From: Cryobacterium psychrophilum
GTDB lineage: Bacteria > Actinomycetota > Actinomycetes > Actinomycetales > Microbacteriaceae
Direction: 5' to 3'
Assembly (NCBI RefSeq): GCF_004365915.1
Contig: NZ_SODI01000001.1
Span: 2,170,001 to 2,234,000 of the forward strand
DNA: 64,000 nucleotides
In this document: one piece after another, positions 60,135-64,000 of the stretch
Layout: the number at the start of each line of letters is the position of its first letter
How positions within the stretch are numbered: position 1 is the first letter of the stretch
Translations under genes and position numbers: made by a program
The notes under the pieces: generated by a model
The model's database searches: none
Told to the model about the DNA's origin: nothing
What the model saw: only the letters and a program-made list of their open reading frames with translations

Positions 60135-61376
60135 TTGTCACGTCACTCCTCCCCGTCAGCTGCCCTCGTGCCTGACTCGAGTGACACCACAGACCCCGCT
60201 CTTCCCCTCACTCGCCGCGAGTTGCGCGAGCGTGAACGCCGGGCCGCCGCCGAAGCCGAGCCCGTCGACGTTCCGGCAGGCATCGTTCCCAGCGCCGACG
60301 CAGAACTGACCGCGGCCACCGAGTCCGTCATCGTGAACGAGCTGGCCGAGCCCAGCCTCGTTGTCGCCATCGTCACTGAGTCCGATCGGGTCATTGCGGC
60401 CCCCGCTGCCGATGAAGAACGTGAATCGCACACGAGCCTGCTCCTGTCCGATGCGCCGACGTCGACAATGTCGATTCCGATTCCCACGCGCTCGCAGCTC
60501 CGCCGCGACGCCGAGGCCCGCACGGCTGGTCCGAAGCGGGCGCGCACGGAGGTCGCGGCCAGCGCGGAGTCTGGCGCTGCGACAGGGGCCTTCGCCCCGA
60601 GGGGTCGCTTTGTTCCCGCCACGACGCCTCCGCGCATCGCACCGCGGGCCCAGCCCGTGAGTGACCGCATGCGCAAGTTCGCGACGACGAGCATGACCGT
60701 CGCCGCCATGGGGTTTGTAGCCCTGATGGCCGTCTCGACCTCGCTGCCCGCGCAAGCGTTGCTGTCGACGGCCGAGGTGCGGGCATCCGCTCAGGCCGCC
60801 TCGCGTCCCAGCATGGAGGGCGTGCAGACACTCGATATCGCCGGCGGCGATACCATCACGGTGGAACGCGACGGTTACTCGTCAAGCACCATCGCGGAGG
60901 TCGCTGCCGCGAGCGGTATTCGAATGGAAGCGACCTTCACCAACAACCCCAACGGCACGATCCAGTGGCCCTTTGCCGTTGGTGTGCACATTGGTGACCA
61001 GAAGGGCCCGCGTAACTGCGCCGGCTGCTCCGCGAACCACGGAGGCCAGGACTTCAACCCGGGCGTCGGCGCCCCCATCCAGGCGATAGCGGATGGCGTG
61101 GTCAGCCTCGCCCAAGACGGTGAAGGCAGCCTCGGCGTGCACATGGTCATTGACCACATGATCGACGGCAAGCTCGTGTCGAGCGTCTACGCGCACATGA
61201 TCCACGGCTCGATGAACTTCCAGAAGGGTGACGTCGTCAAGGTGGGCCAGGTCATCGGCAAGACCGGCAGTACCGGAATGTCGACCGGTCCGCACCTGCA
61301 CTTCGAGATCCGCGAGGGTGGCAAAGGCGGCACCAAGGTGGACCCGCTCAAGTGGCTCTACGCCCACACGAACTAG
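60135..61376 (+). CDS. M23-family (LytM) metallopeptidase with long cytosolic N-terminal region, about 413 aa
   Basis: The catalytic LytM domain is at the C-terminus: NHGGQDFNPGVGAPIQAIADGVV carries the first zinc His and Asp, and GPHLHFEIREGG the HxH and Glu. Before it, a single hydrophobic segment (TTSMTVAAMGFVALMAVS, about 183-200) acts as signal anchor, preceded by about 180 residues rich in Ala, Glu, Arg and Pro that would stay in the cytosol. The TTG at 60135 follows AGAAAGAG; an ATG at 60105 has no good site. Probably a cell-wall hydrolase. Its stop codon lies inside a five-fold 16-bp repeat. Confidence 0.9.
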   Translation: MSRHSSPSAALVPDSSDTTDPALPLTRRELRERERRAAAEAEPVDVPAGIVPSADAELTAATESVIVNELAEPSLVVAIVTESDRVIAAPAADEERESHTSLLLSDAPTSTMSIPIPTRSQLRRDAEARTAGPKRARTEVAASAESGAATGAFAPRGRFVPATTPPRIAPRAQPVSDRMRKFATTSMTVAAMGFVALMAVSTSLPAQALLSTAEVRASAQAASRPSMEGVQTLDIAGGDTITVERDGYSSSTIAEVAAASGIRMEATFTNNPNGTIQWPFAVGVHIGDQKGPRNCAGCSANHGGQDFNPGVGAPIQAIADGVVSLAQDGEGSLGVHMVIDHMIDGKLVSSVYAHMIHGSMNFQKGDVVKVGQVIGKTGSTGMSTGPHLHFEIREGGKGGTKVDPLKWLYAHTN

Positions 61377-61440
61377 CGCCCACACGAACTAGCGCCCACA
61401 CGACCGAGCGCCCACACGAACTAGCGCCCACACGACCGAG
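61361..61440 (+). repeat. five tandem 16-bp repeats that start inside the M23 gene end
   Basis: Units begin at 61361, 61377, 61393, 61409 and 61425. The form CGCCCACACGAACTAG (units 1, 2, 4) alternates with CGCCCACACGACCGAG (units 3, 5). The first unit encodes the last residues and the stop of the M23 gene, so the array looks like expansion of the gene's own 3-prime end. The period is not a multiple of three. Confidence 0.95.
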
Positions 61441-61491
61441 CGTTGACGCGGCCGCTCGCGGCTCACTCTTCAACGTTTGGCCTGGTCGGAC

Positions 61492-61515
61492 TTCGGCCGG
61501 CCCAAGCCGGCCGGA
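61492..61515. terminator. hairpin between the M23 gene and the convergent alpha-glucosidase
   Basis: Stem GGCCGGC (61495-61501) and GCCGGCC (61506-61512) around a four-base loop, extended by flanking imperfect pairs. It lies between two convergent genes. There is no clear T-run. Confidence 0.4.
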
Positions 61516-61567
61516 TGCGCGTCTCACCGAGTGCACTGGCATGCACCCGGTGAAACACTGGCGCGGG

Positions 61568-63280
61568 TCAGCGCAGCCAGACGGTCGTGTCTCCCGGCAG
61601 TGTGCGGGCCGTCAGGGGTTCGCTCGTCAGAATGACGTCGCCATCCGGCAGGGGCACGGATGCCGCACTCGTGTTGGCAACGACCGTCACGTCTCCGGAA
61701 CGGAACGCCACGACCTCCTCGGGGAACCCGGGCAGCCACTTCACCGAGCCGAGACCGAGGGCGTGAGCGCGGCGCAGGCGGAGAGCGAGCGTGTAGAGCT
61801 CAAGGGTGGAGCCGGGTGTGCCCTGCTGCTGGTCCCGCGCGAGTTCAGCCCAGGCATCCGGTTGGGGCAGCCAGCTCGCGCCCGATGCGCCGAAACCATA
61901 GGAGGGCGCGGTGGATTCCCACGGGATCGGCACACGGCATCCGTCTCGACCGTACCGTTCACCCTCGGTGCGGAACCAGGTGGGGTCTTCCCGCGCCGAA
62001 TCGGGGAGGTCAATAACCTCTGGCAGGCCAAGTTCCTCCCCCTGATAGATGTAGCTCGAACCCGGCAGGGCGAGCATGAGCGCAGACGCCGCGCGAGCGC
62101 GTCGCAGGCCAACGGCCGTGTCCGGCAGGCCAGCCGTCTTGGGCCCGATGCCGTGGCCCTGCAGGTTCTCGGCGCCCAGGGCAAGACGAGACGCGTGGCG
62201 AACGACATCGTGGTTGGAAAGAACCCACGTGCTCGGGGCGCCGACGGCGCTGAAGGCGGCGAGGGAATCATCGATAACGCGACGCAACCGGGGCGCGTTC
62301 CAGGGGGTCTCGAGGTACGCGAAGTTGAAGGCCTGGTGCATCTCGTCTGGTCGCACCCATTTGGCCACCTCGGTGAGCGGGTCGACCCATGCTTCCGCGG
62401 CGAGCACACGGTCGCCCGGATACTCGGCGAGCACCGTGTGCCAGTCGCGGTAGATCTCGTGCACGCCGTCCTGTGCCCAGAATGGCGGCGTCGCGGGCGG
62501 TTCGACGCTGATGCCGGGCTCGAGCGTGGCGGAGCCGCCGCCCATGCTGCCGCCCTCGGCGGGTGGCGTGTAGTCGGGAAGCCCGGCGGCCTTAATCATT
62601 CCGTGGGCAACGTCCACCCGAAAGCCGTCGACGCCCCGGTCGAGCCAGAATCGCAGCACCGACCGGAACTGCTCGCGCACCCACGGGTTGTCCCAGTGCA
62701 GATCCGGCTGGGTGCTGTCGAACAGGTGAAGATACCACTGGCCGGAGGTGCCGTCGGCTTCAACAATACGGGTCCATGCGCGTCCGCCGAAGACGGATTC
62801 CCAGTTGTTCGGGGGTAGCTCGCCGCTGTCACCCTGTCCGTCGCGGAAAATGTACCGACCACGTGCGGGGCTGTCAGGCGCCGAGGCGAGCGCGGCCTGA
62901 AACCAGGCATGATCGCTCGACGAGTGATTGGGGACAATGTCGATGATCACGCGGATGCCGAGCTCATGCGCCGCGTTCTGCATGGCGTCGAAGTCGTCGA
63001 GCGTGCCGAAGAGGGGGTCGACGTCACAGTAGTCGGCAACGTCGTAGCCGGCATCGCGTTGCGGAGACGTGTAGAAAGGCGAGAGCCAGACGGCGTCGAT
63101 GCCGAGGTCGCGCAGTTGGGGGAGGCGCCGCTGGATGCCAGCGAGGTCACCCATGCCGTCGCCATTACCGTCGGCGAAGGACCGCGGGTAGATCTGGTAG
63201 ATCACCGCGGTGCGCCACCATTCGCTGCCCACCGTCGTGGAGCCGATCACGGCGGGGTCTGAAACTACTGTGCCTGTCAT
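61568..63280 (-). CDS. GH13 alpha-glucosidase (oligo-1,6-glucosidase type), 570 aa
   Basis: A retaining alpha-glucosidase of glycoside hydrolase family 13. The barrel motifs are in order: IRVIIDIVPNHSS (region I), VDGFRVDVAHGM with the nucleophile Asp (region II), DRVLAAEAWVDPL with the acid/base Glu (region III), and TWVLSNHDVVRHASR (region IV). The opening WWRTAVIYQIYPRSFADGNGDG is typical of alpha-glucosidases acting on maltose or isomaltose oligomers. No signal peptide, so it is cytosolic. It is divergent from a broken sugar-binding protein gene and from a perfect operator at 63310. Confidence 0.95.
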   Translation of the reverse strand: MTGTVVSDPAVIGSTTVGSEWWRTAVIYQIYPRSFADGNGDGMGDLAGIQRRLPQLRDLGIDAVWLSPFYTSPQRDAGYDVADYCDVDPLFGTLDDFDAMQNAAHELGIRVIIDIVPNHSSSDHAWFQAALASAPDSPARGRYIFRDGQGDSGELPPNNWESVFGGRAWTRIVEADGTSGQWYLHLFDSTQPDLHWDNPWVREQFRSVLRFWLDRGVDGFRVDVAHGMIKAAGLPDYTPPAEGGSMGGGSATLEPGISVEPPATPPFWAQDGVHEIYRDWHTVLAEYPGDRVLAAEAWVDPLTEVAKWVRPDEMHQAFNFAYLETPWNAPRLRRVIDDSLAAFSAVGAPSTWVLSNHDVVRHASRLALGAENLQGHGIGPKTAGLPDTAVGLRRARAASALMLALPGSSYIYQGEELGLPEVIDLPDSAREDPTWFRTEGERYGRDGCRVPIPWESTAPSYGFGASGASWLPQPDAWAELARDQQQGTPGSTLELYTLALRLRRAHALGLGSVKWLPGFPEEVVAFRSGDVTVVANTSAASVPLPDGDVILTSEPLTARTLPGDTTVWLR

Positions 63281-63309
63281 TGCTTAATGCTATGTCATCG
63301 AACCGCACG

Positions 63310-63323
63310 TGTAAGCGCTTACA
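63310..63323. promoter_or_regulatory. LacI-family operator TGTAAGCGCTTACA
   Basis: A perfect 14-base palindrome with the central CG typical of LacI/CcpA-family sites lies 30 bases upstream of the alpha-glucosidase start. It is placed to block the promoter of the glucosidase, and formerly that of the broken binding-protein gene on the other side. Confidence 0.85.
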
Positions 63324-63338
63324 TCGACTCGGAAAGGC

Positions 63339-63677
63339 CTGCTGACGTTCGGAGCCGTGGCCGTGGCGGCATCACTCGCCCTCATCGGCTGCTCGACCGG
63401 AGGAGCTGAGGAGAGGACGGACACCGGCTGAAGTGCACTCACGGTCTGGGGGCGACGCCGACCGCGTGGCCGGCTCGAGGATGCGGCCGCAGAATTCACG
63501 AAGGAATCCGGGGTAAAAGTCACGCTCGTGCAGAAAGACGTCGCCAAACGCCAGGAGTGGTTGATCGCCGAGGTTACCCGGCACAGGCCCGACATGACGA
63601 TTGTGGCGCGCGACTGGTTCGGCAACTTCGTCAGCAACGGTTCCGCGGCCTTGAGCGGTGGGGCTCCATGTCCGTAG
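63339..63677 (+). pseudogene. broken sugar ABC-transporter substrate-binding lipoprotein gene
   Basis: One frame reads LLTFGAVAVAASLALIGCSTGG (cut to AVAASLALIGCSTGG), a lipoprotein signal with lipobox, then hits TGA at 63429-63431, and goes on in the same frame with SALTVWGRR, AEFTKESGVKVTLVQKDVAKR, and RPDMTIVARDWFGNFVSNGS, the opening of a maltose/maltodextrin-type binding protein. It ends at a TAG at 63675-63677 after about a quarter of the normal length. The start codon is also not clear. The gene is therefore dead, with an internal stop and a missing 3-prime part. The adjacent operator and alpha-glucosidase fit an old maltose-type operon. Confidence 0.85.
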
Positions 63678-63685
63678 AAGCCTGG

Positions 63686-64000
63686 CTATTTGCCGTCGGT
63701 GACGGCGGAGACGATGGCGTCAACGGCGAGTTTCGTGCCGGGGAGGCGGGCGTAGGCGTTCTGGAGTTCGCGCGCCCGGTACCAATACTGTGGGTTGGTC
63801 AGAACGGACTCCACCGCGCGGCCGATCTGGTCGGCGCTCGGGTCTCGACGGCCGAGGGAAATACCGGCTCCGCTCCACGCCACGCGGGCGTTGACCTCCA
63901 TCTTGTCTTCGCTGTTTCCGGCAACGACGAGGGGAATCCCGAGGGAGAGCGCATGCTGCACTCCGCCGTAGCCCCCGTTGGTCACCAGGAGGTCGGCAGA
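63686..64000 (-). CDS. C-terminal part of a GT1 (MGT-type) glycosyltransferase, cut by the window edge
   Basis: The frame enters from the right edge and ends at 63686. It reads SADLLVTNGGYGGVQHALSLGIPLVVAGN, the acceptor end of the GT1 donor-binding motif (NGG.GG...AL..G.P), then KMEVNARVAWSGAGISL and the family's final helices. Relatives transfer sugars to small hydrophobic molecules. The N-terminal acceptor-binding half lies outside the window. It converges with the broken binding-protein gene. Confidence 0.85.
   Translation of the reverse strand, partial: SADLLVTNGGYGGVQHALSLGIPLVVAGNSEDKMEVNARVAWSGAGISLGRRDPSADQIGRAVESVLTNPQYWYRARELQNAYARLPGTKLAVDAIVSAVTDGK

Noticed and set aside
61361..61440. 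CRISPR array
   Set aside because: Units of 16 bases follow each other without spacers, and no cas gene is present.
61352..62818. Long plus-strand frame (488 codons) opposite the alpha-glucosidase gene
   Set aside because: The minus strand carries all GH13 catalytic motifs in order. The plus-strand frame begins in the 16-bp repeat and shows no domain.

Overview
The window reads as the chromosome of a high-GC actinobacterium, most likely of the family Microbacteriaceae. Supporting signs are the menaquinone-only quinone pathway, a system II cytochrome c maturation operon, a monoderm Tad/Flp pilus locus with no secretin, an archaeal-type aspartyl-tRNA synthetase, the tiny bS22-like ribosomal protein beside a BldC-like regulator, and small lineage proteins such as the DUF2510, DUF4229 and PLDc_N types. 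The family is inferred from gene content and protein resemblance; no database search was run.

Positions 1-15171 look accessory. They hold a lipoprotein, two paralogous DUF2510 membrane proteins with the same translation leader, a complete and tightly overlapping type I restriction-modification operon (hsdM-hsdS-hsdR) with an unknown membrane protein overlapping its end, small helix-turn-helix-like and membrane proteins, a two-gene operon that reads as a Panacea (SocA-like) antitoxin with a PIN-like toxin, an orphan CHAT-domain protease, and a truncated AmiS/UreI channel gene. The most unusual signal is upstream of the Panacea gene: three exact DnaA boxes (TTATNCACA) in one orientation within 44 bases, plus weaker flanking matches.

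Positions 15172-30700 carry mainly household genes: a GntR/HutC-type regulator with a small Pro-rich ORF on the other strand, a flavodoxin-like reductase, tRNA-Arg(ACG), MarR and OmpR-type regulators, upp, tadA, a CDF cation transporter, proC, a ParA/MinD-like ATPase, the KtrAB potassium uptake pair, an ArsR regulator, a BldC-like protein with bS22, a glutaredoxin-like protein, a Dabb protein and the aspartyl-tRNA synthetase.

Positions 30700-50300 form a respiratory block. A phosphatase, TlpA-like thioredoxin, CcdA, ResB and ResC/CcsB run as one operon for cytochrome c maturation. Menaquinone genes menC, menB, menE, menA, menD, menF and menG lie around it, followed by a polyprenyl diphosphate synthase that would supply the side chain and a ferredoxin-NADP reductase. 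A principal-like sigma factor, translationally coupled to a low-complexity ORF, lies inside this block.

Positions 49659-57229 hold a Tad pilus locus: A24 prepilin peptidase, Flp pilin, TadE, a TadG-like protein, CpaB, CpaE-like ATPase, the CpaF/TadA ATPase, TadB and TadC. The tail of the window (57269-64000) has YajQ, a LacI regulator, tRNA-Tyr(GTA), an inositol monophosphatase, an M23 peptidase whose stop region is repeated five times in 16-bp units, a GH13 alpha-glucosidase facing a broken sugar-binding lipoprotein gene across a perfect LacI-type operator, and the end of a GT1 glycosyltransferase.
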